NCBI GenBank assembly: GCA_937910655.1
Contig: CALEMV010000123.1
Span: 1 to 9,285 of the forward strand
DNA: 9,285 bases
Reading direction: 5' to 3'
Origin: an uncultured Solobacterium sp.
GTDB taxonomy: Bacteria; Bacillota_I; Bacilli_A; Erysipelotrichales; Erysipelotrichaceae
The position numbers and the translations under genes are program-made. This document shows, piece by piece, positions 1-6,235 of the stretch (position 1 is the stretch's first letter; every line of letters starts with the position of its first letter). Below the pieces are notes generated by a model. That model was given only the letters and a program-made list of their open reading frames with translations, was not told where the DNA came from and did not search any database.

Positions 1-358
1 CACTCGCGGTAAATGTCTTAGAATTTGTTAAACCAAACTTAGACTCTTTACCAGACAATATCAGTTTAATTGGATACGTACCAACCGCACTAGCGTCGAT
101 CTGTCCATCAATCTTTAAGTCACCAGTATGTTCCGCAACTAATGTTTGTAAGTCAAATGTACTTCCATACTCAGCTGTCGTAATACCACTCATGTTAATT
201 TTCAATGAATCATATAACTTAGCCTGTGATAGTAACATCTGTTTATTCATATAATCGTTTCTTGCAAACACATATCCAAGTGCTGTGCCACCCAACATGC
301 AAGCAGCCAAACCAATCACAAGAAACTTCTTTGTCGTCTTTGATAATAAATTTTTCAT
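1..358 (-). CDS. Secreted or membrane-anchored protein with Ig-like domain, N-terminal part (runs off the window)
   Basis: An open frame of 119 codons reads leftwards from an ATG at 356-358 and leaves the window still open, so the C-terminus is missing. The N-terminus has a basic stretch (residues 1-11, MKNLLSKTTKK) and then a hydrophobic segment (about 12-32). Export is therefore likely, but the mode is ambiguous. There is a lipobox-like LAAC ending at Cys20, a possible signal peptidase I site after V-F-A (residue 32), or the segment may stay as a membrane anchor. Residues 55-119 resemble bacterial Ig-like folds of the DUF5011 type: an E-Y-G-S-T-F-D-L opening, then A-V-G-T-Y-P-I. Such domains often sit in front of cell-wall hydrolase or adhesin domains in Bacillota, but none is visible here. 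No Shine-Dalgarno sequence precedes the ATG. An in-frame GTG five codons upstream is no better. I do not recognise the specific gene. Confidence 0.8.
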   Translation of the reverse strand, partial: MKNLLSKTTKKFLVIGLAACMLGGTALGYVFARNDYMNKQMLLSQAKLYDSLKINMSGITTAEYGSTFDLQTLVAEHTGDLKIDGQIDASAVGTYPIKLILSGKESKFGLTNSKTFTAS

Positions 359-394
359 ATAAAAATCATACACGAAAAAATAATAAAACGTCAA
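359..394 (-). promoter_or_regulatory. Promoter of the Ig-domain gene, possibly giving a leaderless mRNA
   Basis: On the minus strand a TTGACG -35 box (389-394) is followed by an 18-bp spacer and a TATGAT -10 box (365-370). Only six bases then separate the -10 from the ATG at 358. Normal spacing to the transcription start would put it at or next to the start codon. This agrees with the lack of any Shine-Dalgarno sequence. Read by eye; no other equally good pair was seen nearer than this. Confidence 0.5.
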
Positions 395-557
395 ATTTGG
401 CGCATAGAATACACAATTTTCACACAAAATTACCACAATATAAATTGTGTAAAAACCATGCATGCATAATATATATAAACGCTTACACAAAATACTTGCA
501 TATTCAACTATTTATAATTGATATAACACAAAACGTGCATGCATGTATATACATAAT
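395..557. other. AT-rich intergenic region with repeated ACACAAAA-type motifs
   Basis: No gene is supported here. The region lies between the terminator of the ATPase operon and the promoter of the Ig-domain gene. It contains ACACAAAA at 422-429, 485-492 and 526-533. A perfect 9-bp inverted pair, ACACAATTT at 411-419 and AAATTGTGT at 442-450, is also present. Two copies of the palindrome TGCATGCA lie at 459-466 and 536-543. The density of short repeats in a promoter-proximal gap suggests regulator binding, but no known operator consensus was recognised. Confidence 0.45.
411..450. repeat. 9-bp inverted repeat, candidate operator
   Basis: ACACAATTT (411-419) and AAATTGTGT (442-450) are perfect inverse complements separated by 22 bp. 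They lie just upstream of the -35 box of the Ig-domain gene (389-394 on the minus strand). The position fits an activator or repressor site, but the regulator is unknown and chance is possible in such AT-rich DNA. Confidence 0.35.
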
Positions 558-589
558 AAAAGTGCTAAACAATTTTATTTAGCACTTTT
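558..589 (-). terminator. Rho-independent terminator of the AAA+ ATPase operon
   Basis: A perfect 12-bp stem, AAAAGTGCTAAA (558-569) with TTTAGCACTTTT (578-589), encloses an 8-base loop. It starts 5 bases beyond the stop codon of the leftward ATPase gene. The minus strand ends the stem in a T-rich run continuing as TTATTATG. Because the stem is flanked by A and T runs on both sides, it could also stop rightward transcription. Confidence 0.85.
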
Positions 590-594
590 TATTA

Positions 595-2739
595 CTACTT
601 TTGTGTCATCTTTAATAAATCTTCTAGTGTAGGTGAATCACTAGTCTTTGGAGGTTGAATCTTGATTGTGAAATCGAAGTCAGCCTCTATCAGTTCACTC
701 ATATCACTATCTGGATTAGATACAAGTCTCGTGGATTGACGTAAGATTGCGTCTTCAATCATATTACGTGCAAGTCTACCATTACCAGCTTCCATTGGAT
801 TAATACTCTGTACTTCATTGAAGTAAGCAGTTAATTTATCCGCAAGAGCTTCATCGATATGATAGCCTTTACTCTTTGCTTGTAGACAAGCAATCTTATA
901 GAGTTCTTCACCTGTGTAATCCTTGAAGTTGATGATATTTGGGAAACGTGACTTTAGACCTGAGTTAGACTCTAGGAATACAGACATTTCCTTCTTATAT
1001 CCCGCTAAGATAACGATTAAGTTATCACGATTATCTTCCATTGCCTTTACAAGTGTATCGATACACTCTAATCCAAACGCATCATCTTTACCACGATGTA
1101 GCGCGTAAGCTTCATCAATAAAGAGTACACCACCAATCGCAGACTTAATGACTGACATCGTTAATGGAGCAGTCTGTCCAACATACTGTGCAACTAAGTC
1201 TGATCTAGACACTTCTACAAGCTGTCCTTGTGTTAATGCACCAATCGCCTTCATATAACGAGAAATCAATCTCGCAATCGTTGTTTTACCAGTACCAGGA
1301 TTACCTGTAAAGATCATATGTTTAGAAAGCGTTGCTGTCTTCATGCCCTGCTCACGACGCTTTTGTTGCATCGCAACCAAGGATTGTAAAGAAGAAATAT
1401 ACGCCTTCACTTCATCCAGACCGATAATCTCACTTAATTCGCGATTTACTTCTTCAAGTTCTTCGCTACTATTACGTGATCGACTCATCTGAATGTCTTG
1501 TTCCTTAACTGTAATGACAGGAATATCATTCTTTACAGTCATAGGAATCTCTTCCATATTTCCCAGGGAATGGTCTAATACAGCCTGTCCGAGGGACACA
1601 TAGAAATCATAGAAATTAGAGCTGATAGATGCTGCACCTAAATCCTTATTGAAGTGCTGTGCCACCCAATCCTGTACAGAATCTTCAACCTGTAACTTAA
1701 TCTTTAGATTCTCCTCAGCTTTCTTAACCAAGTTTGTTGTTTGAACTTGGATAATGGAGCGAATACTATCTTCATCTAGTTTCTTTAACGTAACTGTATC
1801 TAATACATGGTACATAAAATCTGCACCGAAGGCATCTTGAACCTTCGATACACTACCGGTTGTCATAAACACAAGATACTTACCACCAACGTTTAAAGTA
1901 TCTACGCTATCTTTTACGAGTCCTGTCTGATTCTCTACAAGTACTCCCTTATTTAATACATAGCGCTTGTTTAGTACGCAACTACCTGTTGTCACAAGCG
2001 AACTAATCATACGCAAGAATGCTGGGAATCCATTTTCAAAGTTCTCAAAACAGATAACAGAACCATTACCTGAGATTGCCTCATACAGGTCCTGTAAGAA
2101 AATCTGTTCTTGCCCTGATGATGTATAACGACTCATATCAATCGTATAGACTTCATCACTAACAAATACTTGACGTTCGTATAAAGAACGAGCCATCTGT
2201 GTAACAGCTTCATGTCTACCAGAACCCACTGGACCGGAGACAAGAATGACATTCTTTGCCTTTCCTGCTTCCTCACCCATCAAGTATGGTCTTCTAAACG
2301 CATTTACCATTTGTTGGATTGCGTCTTTTTGACCCATTACTTTTGAGATGATGACGTTATAGATATCATCGAATAACTTCTGTGAGTTAAACTCCTTCTT
2401 CTCAACAGGTTTCTGTTCAACTTCACTTAAACCATAATCACGCTTTAAGTCTCTTTCTAAAACATCCATGCTCATTGCAGAGATATCTAATGGTTCATCT
2501 TTCTTCTGTAATGCCGCATGCATATCTTCCAGATCCTTCTGCTGCTTACGCAAGATTGCATTCAATTCCTGCATTGCTTGGTCTGGTTGTTTTAGAATAT
2601 TCAAATTCTGGCTTTGTTCATTGCCATCAATGCTTAAAGTAATTTGCTCCGAAGCATCTGTGGACTCATACGCACGTTTTTTGCCTAAGACCTCATTCCA
2701 AAGTCTTTCTTTTTCCTCTGTTCTACGATCCTTCGACAT
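595..2739 (-). CDS. Tandem AAA+ ATPase: degenerate ClpB-like domain fused to an active CbxX/SpoVK-type domain
   Basis: The protein has 714 residues. Residues 46-82 are rich in leucine and charged residues and probably form a coiled coil. Residues 120-395 align by eye with the C-terminal AAA domain of ClpA/ClpB but lack its catalytic residues: Walker A is GPVGSGR (Arg175 for Lys), Walker B is ICFEN, the arginine-finger position is His311, and the sensor-2 Arg is gone (GAAS, 368-371). Residues 430-680 form an intact CbxX/CfqX (SpoVK, EccA, CbbX) domain: Walker A GNPGTGKT (479-486), Walker B FIDEA (Asp542, Glu543), arginine finger Arg598 in LKSRFP, and sensor 2 in GNGRLARN (652-659). It is probably a hexameric remodelling ATPase whose first ring is structural. 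The ATG overlaps the stop of the upstream XpaC-like gene by one base. AAAGGAG seven bases upstream (2747-2753) fixes the start. The substrate is unknown, and nothing supports a sporulation role here. Confidence 0.85.
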   Translation of the reverse strand: MSKDRRTEEKERLWNEVLGKKRAYESTDASEQITLSIDGNEQSQNLNILKQPDQAMQELNAILRKQQKDLEDMHAALQKKDEPLDISAMSMDVLERDLKRDYGLSEVEQKPVEKKEFNSQKLFDDIYNVIISKVMGQKDAIQQMVNAFRRPYLMGEEAGKAKNVILVSGPVGSGRHEAVTQMARSLYERQVFVSDEVYTIDMSRYTSSGQEQIFLQDLYEAISGNGSVICFENFENGFPAFLRMISSLVTTGSCVLNKRYVLNKGVLVENQTGLVKDSVDTLNVGGKYLVFMTTGSVSKVQDAFGADFMYHVLDTVTLKKLDEDSIRSIIQVQTTNLVKKAEENLKIKLQVEDSVQDWVAQHFNKDLGAASISSNFYDFYVSLGQAVLDHSLGNMEEIPMTVKNDIPVITVKEQDIQMSRSRNSSEELEEVNRELSEIIGLDEVKAYISSLQSLVAMQQKRREQGMKTATLSKHMIFTGNPGTGKTTIARLISRYMKAIGALTQGQLVEVSRSDLVAQYVGQTAPLTMSVIKSAIGGVLFIDEAYALHRGKDDAFGLECIDTLVKAMEDNRDNLIVILAGYKKEMSVFLESNSGLKSRFPNIINFKDYTGEELYKIACLQAKSKGYHIDEALADKLTAYFNEVQSINPMEAGNGRLARNMIEDAILRQSTRLVSNPDSDMSELIEADFDFTIKIQPPKTSDSPTLEDLLKMTQK

Positions 2740-3704
2740 TACTCGTCTCCTTTGTTTCCAACTTCAATCATTCCATCACTGGTTAAGCCATCCTTCTTTA
2801 ATACAGCATTTAAAGTAGCCATATCAGCAGATAGATTAATAAAGTCTTGGTCTGTGTAACTTGCAATCATATTCTTCATCGCATCATTAATTAATACGAC
2901 AGTCTTACCTAACTTCTCTTTTGTTTCAGCGTAGTTTGGATCTGTCTGCGCAGTCTGAAGAGCATCGTATTGTTTTAAAATACGCACAAGGATTGGCAAA
3001 TAATATTCATACAACTTCTTAAGTTTCCCCTTAGATGCAGGGAAAGTTGTTTCTAACTTCTGTGCCTGTTTTAAAAGTGCACATGTTTCAAATAATCCAT
3101 TTGAGATTTCCTCATCCGGAATTGCGTCATTAAGTGCGTTAATTTGATCAATATAGCTCTGTGCACTAGAAGATGGTTCTTCAACTTTTACTTCTTCCTT
3201 CTTCACATTTGTTGGTGTAGCTTGTACATCGATGACATCTGTATTTTGATAATCATCTGCTTGCTTAGAAACTTCTCTTAAGATCTGTTCATAAGATTCT
3301 GGATAGTTCGCACCAAATACATTGAGTCCACTTACCAAGATACCATTGCGGTATACATCCAAATTAGAAAGTGACTTATATTCACCATTACGTACACGTA
3401 GTTCAATACCTGTGCTAACGTTTAACGCAGTATGTGTTCTAAACCACTTACGTAAGAAAATATTATTCTTTGCCATCTGTGATGCGGAAATATTTGAAGC
3501 ACGATTACCAGCATAATATGTAGATGAAGAATAGCTTGCGTATGGGTTTGATCTTTGCTCATTTCTCTTTGAGGCATTTACCGCTGCCATTACAATCGCA
3601 AATACGATACCAATAATAATTAACATAGGTATAAACGTTCCTCCTCCAAGAAATAATATTAAGAAGAATATCCAACCAAAATCAGAGTTCTTTCTGTTTT
3701 TCAT
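2739..3704 (-). CDS. Membrane-anchored protein with XpaC-like C-terminal domain
   Basis: The protein has 321 residues. A strongly hydrophobic segment (about 10-42) gives one or two N-terminal membrane passes. A basic, Ser/Tyr-rich linker follows, then a small region (about 80-150) I cannot name and a charged, low-complexity linker (150-180). Residues 195-307 resemble the XpaC family (named for 5-bromo-4-chloroindolyl phosphate hydrolysis), including LYEYYLP (231-237) and the spaced R-I-L-K-Q-Y that follows. The biochemical activity of this family is not established, so a hydrolase label would mislead. In Bacillus subtilis xpaC sits beside a TelA-family gene; here its partner is the AAA+ ATPase, with TAATG overlap. 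That suggests a membrane adaptor or substrate for the ATPase. The start is supported by GAGAGG (3713-3718) eight bases upstream of the ATG. Confidence 0.75.
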   Translation of the reverse strand: MKNRKNSDFGWIFFLILFLGGGTFIPMLIIIGIVFAIVMAAVNASKRNEQRSNPYASYSSSTYYAGNRASNISASQMAKNNIFLRKWFRTHTALNVSTGIELRVRNGEYKSLSNLDVYRNGILVSGLNVFGANYPESYEQILREVSKQADDYQNTDVIDVQATPTNVKKEEVKVEEPSSSAQSYIDQINALNDAIPDEEISNGLFETCALLKQAQKLETTFPASKGKLKKLYEYYLPILVRILKQYDALQTAQTDPNYAETKEKLGKTVVLINDAMKNMIASYTDQDFINLSADMATLNAVLKKDGLTSDGMIEVGNKGDE

Positions 3705-3718
3705 TTTTATAACCTCTC

Positions 3719-3735
3719 ACCAGTGAATTATAGCA
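3719..3735 (-). promoter_or_regulatory. Extended -10 promoter of the XpaC-like/AAA+ operon
   Basis: The minus strand reads TGCTATAAT at 3727-3735, a perfect extended -10 element. There is no good -35 hexamer at the usual distance, which is common for extended -10 promoters. The predicted transcript start near 3720 gives a leader of about 15 bases that includes the GAGAGG ribosome binding site. Confidence 0.65.
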
Positions 3736-3741
3736 TATTAC

Positions 3742-3799
3742 ACGATTTTTTATATCTCTTCAATCGTATTCTATATACTTGATTTCATTTACGAATCAA
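3742..3799. repeat. Two short dyads in the divergent promoter region
   Basis: The gap between the leftward XpaC-like gene and the rightward ChrA gene holds ACGATT/AATCGT (3742-3747 with 3762-3767). It also holds TTGATT/AATCAA (3779-3784 with 3794-3799). Each arm is only 6 bp, so chance is likely. They are noted because they flank the TATACT -10 candidate of the rightward gene. Confidence 0.25.
3774..3779 (+). promoter_or_regulatory. Candidate -10 of the first ChrA gene
   Basis: TATACT at 3774-3779 is the best -10 match upstream of the rightward gene and would give a leader of about 54 bases. No convincing -35 box was found 16-18 bp upstream, so the call is weak. Confidence 0.35.
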
Positions 3800-3839
3800 A
3801 GAAAAAATGCTAGTGTTAAAACCGAGAATACGAGGTTGT

Positions 3840-4388
3840 ATGAATAAATTTGTAAAACTATATATTTCCTGGTTTAAAATTGGTCTATTTACCTTCGGTG
3901 GTGGGTATGCAATGATTCCGATGATTCAAAAAGAAGTTGTTGATAAACATCATTGGGTGACGGCGGAAGATATCCTAAATTACTATGCAATCAGCCAATG
4001 TACACCAGGCGCAATCGCAGTCAACTTATCCACATTCATCGGTGGAAAGATTGATGGTTTCCTTGGGGCGCTTATTTCCACACTCGGTGTCATTACCCCA
4101 TCTATTATTATCATTAGTATCATCGCAACTTTCTTATCCAACTTCTCCTCATTAGAAGTTGTAAAACACGCACTTGCCGGAATACAGATTGCTGTATGTG
4201 TGTTGATGTTTGGTGCAGTCAAAAATCTATTCAAAACAAGTATTATAGATATTCCAAGTCTACTTATCTGTCTAGTGGCATTCTTGCTAGCATATTTCAC
4301 AAACATTCCTACCGTCCTATTGGTAATATTGGCCGCAGTATTTGGCTATGTATTCTATACATACAAAAATAAGATTCACCTCAAATAA
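3840..4388 (+). CDS. chrA: Chromate transporter family protein, single-domain (ChrA half)
   Basis: This is a hydrophobic protein of 182 residues, one CHR domain, the size of the short-chain members of the family. It shows the family's FTFGGGYAMIP motif (residues 17-27) and the CTPGAIAVN motif (54-62), then several membrane helices. Short-chain ChrA proteins usually act as a pair of inversely oriented subunits; the matching half here lies at 8688-9257. Chromate efflux is the activity shown for some members, but the natural substrate in a host-associated bacterium may be another anion. I chose the ATG at 3840 because the family begins only a few residues before the FxxGxFTFGGG region. GAGG (3832-3835) precedes it, though the 4-base spacing is short. 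An ATG at 3807 would add 11 atypical residues. The gene ends in its own terminator. Confidence 0.85.
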   Translation: MNKFVKLYISWFKIGLFTFGGGYAMIPMIQKEVVDKHHWVTAEDILNYYAISQCTPGAIAVNLSTFIGGKIDGFLGALISTLGVITPSIIIISIIATFLSNFSSLEVVKHALAGIQIAVCVLMFGAVKNLFKTSIIDIPSLLICLVAFLLAYFTNIPTVLLVILAAVFGYVFYTYKNKIHLK

Positions 4389-4401
4389 GCAATTCTCTTT
4401 C

Positions 4402-4429
4402 ACAACAATCTCTAAGATTGTTGTTTTTT
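4402..4429 (+). terminator. Rho-independent terminator after the first ChrA gene
   Basis: A 10-bp perfect stem, ACAACAATCT (4402-4411) with AGATTGTTGT (4415-4424), has a 3-base loop and runs into TTTTTT. It lies 14 bases after the ChrA stop codon. It separates this gene from the ABC transporter operon and shows that the ABC gene does not start before about 4430. Confidence 0.85.
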
Positions 4430-4437
4430 ATAGCCTT

Positions 4438-4455
4438 TTGGTTATATATAACTAA
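4438..4455. promoter_or_regulatory. 18-bp near-perfect dyad, candidate operator of the cydD operon
   Basis: GTTATATATAAC (4441-4452) is a perfect 12-bp palindrome. With one mismatched pair it extends to 18 bp, TTGGTTATATATAACTAA. It covers the expected -35 position of the candidate promoter whose -10 is TAAAAT at 4465-4470, where a bound regulator would block or assist polymerase. It does not match the Rex, Fnr or NsrR consensus sequences I know. Confidence 0.4.
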
Positions 4456-4464
4456 CTTATCGTG

Positions 4465-4470
4465 TAAAAT
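4465..4470 (+). promoter_or_regulatory. Candidate -10 of the cydDC operon
   Basis: TAAAAT, preceded directly by TG, lies 26 bases before the cydD-like start codon and downstream of the ChrA terminator. The -35 position (about 4442-4447) reads TTATAT, a poor match, so an activator may be needed. Its placement is more convincing than its sequence. Confidence 0.4.
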
Positions 4471-4495
4471 AGTCTATGCGAAAGGAATTCTAAAC

Positions 4496-6235
4496 ATGAT
4501 AGATAAAAAACTTTTAGCCCTTTTAGGGCATAATAAAAAATATATATTCTATGCAGTTGGTCTTATGATAGTGGGTTTATTTGCTAATCTTGCAATCACC
4601 GCATCCATCTGTTATGCCATTCAGTATGCAGCCGATTACGCATCCTCTAGTATTGGGACACAAGGCTTTATCTTGCCAGCGGTCATTGTCGTAATTGCGA
4701 TGGCAATTCGTTATGTGACTTCTCGAATGATTGGTAACTTAAAGGATACTTTAGGTAGAAACGTAAAGAAGGATCTACGTCAGAAAATCTATGACAAGAT
4801 TATCAAATTGGGCGTTCGTACTACCGACAATATGAGTATGGCTGGTTTAACACAGTTATCCATGGAAGGTGTTGAACAGTTAGACCTATATTATTCCGCA
4901 TATATTCCACAATTCTTCTATGCGATGATTGCTCCTATCATTTTGTTTATCGTCACTGTACGTATCAATTGGGCTGTTGCACTTGTATTACTTGCATGTG
5001 TACCACTCATTCCAATGTCCATTATCGCGGTATCCCGTTACGCAAAGAAAATCTTTGCGAAGTACTGGGGTAAATACACATCCATGGGAGATAGTTTCCT
5101 AGATAGTGTACAAGGACTAAAAGAACTAAAGATCTTCCAAGCAGACGCTGCACAAAATATCAAGATGAACGAAACAAGCGAAGAATTCCGCAAGATTACG
5201 ATGAAGGTATTAGTCATGCAGCTAGCTAGTACAACAATTATGGACATGGTTGCATATGGTGGTGCTGGTCTTGGCATTGCCTTAACAATTCACGCTGTTG
5301 TAAACGGAAGCCTATCTGCTTACGCAGCACTATTCTTAATTCTTGTAGCAGTAGACTTCTTCTTACCACTACGTGCATTCGGTTCTGCCTTCCATATTGC
5401 CATGAATGGTGCAAGTGCTGGCAATAAGATTCTATCCCTGCTTGCTCAACCAGATCCAGTATGGGGTAATGAAACAGTAGCTAGTACAGAAATTACAGTG
5501 AAGGATGTCACATTCTCTTATGATGGAAAACGTGATGTGTTAAAACATGCATCCATGAACTTTGGTTCAACTGGTATGTGCGCAATTGTAGGTGAATCTG
5601 GTTCAGGTAAGTCTACAGTTGTAAATTTATTGTTAGGTGCATATCACCCTCAACAAGGTTCTATTCTTGTTGGGAATAAACCTTTGGAGACATTAAGTAG
5701 AGAATCATACTATTCTCACATTTCAGTTGTAAGTTATAACACCTATATCTTTAATGAAACAATCCGTCAAAACTTTATGCTAGCCAAAGACAACGTTACA
5801 GACGAAGAAATCTATAGTGCACTTAAGAAAGTAAATCTCTATGATTTTATTATCGATAACGGCGGCCTAGATAAAGTCATTACAGAAGACGCCGCAAACA
5901 TTTCTGGCGGACAGAAACAACGACTAGCACTTGCAATCAATCTAGTCGCAAACAAAGATATCTACATCTTCGATGAAGCTACAAGTAATATTGATATTGA
6001 CAGTGAAGCGATTATCATGAATAACATCAAGGAACTCTCCAAAGAGAAATCCGTTATCGTTATTTCACATCGTCTAGCTAATGTCGTTGCGGCTGATACC
6101 ATCTATTTTATCGAAGATGGTGAGGTAAAAGAGCATGGTACACACAATGAACTCATGAACATGCATGAAGGTTATGCAAAACTATACACAACACAAAAGA
6201 AACTAGAGGAAGGCTATACGGAGGTGATCGCATGA
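4496..6235 (+). CDS. cydD: CydD-like subunit of an ABC exporter (permease fused to ATPase)
   Basis: The protein has 579 residues, close to Escherichia coli CydD (about 588), with a six-helix membrane domain (about 15-310) and an ATP-binding domain (about 330-570). CydD features include the R-I-N-W segment after the third helix pair, FLDSVQGLKELKIF (201-214) and PLRAFGSAFH (291-300). ATPase motifs are Walker A GESGSGKST (366-374), signature ISGGQ (469-473), Walker B IFDEA (Asp493, Glu494) and switch His525. The Q-loop is odd: V-S-Y-N-T places Tyr414 where Gln is usual. With CydC it would form a heterodimer that exports cysteine or glutathione, or moves heme, depending on the study. The ATG at 4496 is chosen because AAAGGA (4481-4486) precedes it; a longer frame from 4418 would begin inside the ChrA terminator. 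The gene leads the operon. Confidence 0.85.
   Translation: MIDKKLLALLGHNKKYIFYAVGLMIVGLFANLAITASICYAIQYAADYASSSIGTQGFILPAVIVVIAMAIRYVTSRMIGNLKDTLGRNVKKDLRQKIYDKIIKLGVRTTDNMSMAGLTQLSMEGVEQLDLYYSAYIPQFFYAMIAPIILFIVTVRINWAVALVLLACVPLIPMSIIAVSRYAKKIFAKYWGKYTSMGDSFLDSVQGLKELKIFQADAAQNIKMNETSEEFRKITMKVLVMQLASTTIMDMVAYGGAGLGIALTIHAVVNGSLSAYAALFLILVAVDFFLPLRAFGSAFHIAMNGASAGNKILSLLAQPDPVWGNETVASTEITVKDVTFSYDGKRDVLKHASMNFGSTGMCAIVGESGSGKSTVVNLLLGAYHPQQGSILVGNKPLETLSRESYYSHISVVSYNTYIFNETIRQNFMLAKDNVTDEEIYSALKKVNLYDFIIDNGGLDKVITEDAANISGGQKQRLALAINLVANKDIYIFDEATSNIDIDSEAIIMNNIKELSKEKSVIVISHRLANVVAADTIYFIEDGEVKEHGTHNELMNMHEGYAKLYTTQKKLEEGYTEVIA
6220..6228 (+). promoter_or_regulatory. Full-length Shine-Dalgarno sequence of cydC
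   Basis: GGAGGTGAT lies inside the end of cydD, seven bases (counted from GGAGG) before the cydC ATG. It is complementary to the 16S rRNA 3' end over its whole length. Combined with the 4-nt overlap, it should give strong coupled translation and near-equal amounts of the two subunits. Confidence 0.8.

Noticed and set aside
457..543. TGCATGCA palindromes as a specific regulatory signature
   Set aside because: Similar GCATGC-rich words also occur inside coding sequence (for example near 9172 and 2515), so on their own they are not distinctive; they are kept only as part of the motif cluster.
226..582. Forward open frame of 118 codons across the AT-rich gap and the start of the Ig-domain gene
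   Set aside because: Its product is low-complexity, rich in Asn, Ile, Tyr and His. It has no ribosome binding site, runs into the terminator hairpin, and opposes a convincing leftward gene.
923..1108. Small forward open frames opposite the ATPase and XpaC-like genes (also 2468-2818 and 3322-3516)
   Set aside because: They are antisense to well-supported coding sequence and show no family features. They look like chance open frames.
3807..3839. 11-codon extension of the first ChrA protein
   Set aside because: The added residues are unlike family N-termini. The ATG at 3840 begins directly before the conserved first helix, although its ribosome binding site is close.
3983..4306. Leftward open frames inside the ChrA, cydD, cydC and final ChrA genes (also 5038-5277, 6153-6398, 6915-7163, 7644-7880 and 8627-8869)
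   Set aside because: Each lies opposite a gene with clear motifs and has no independent support.
4418..4495. 26-codon N-terminal extension of the CydD-like protein
   Set aside because: It would start within the stem of the ChrA terminator and has no ribosome binding site. AAAGGA before the ATG at 4496 and the CydD family length support the shorter form.
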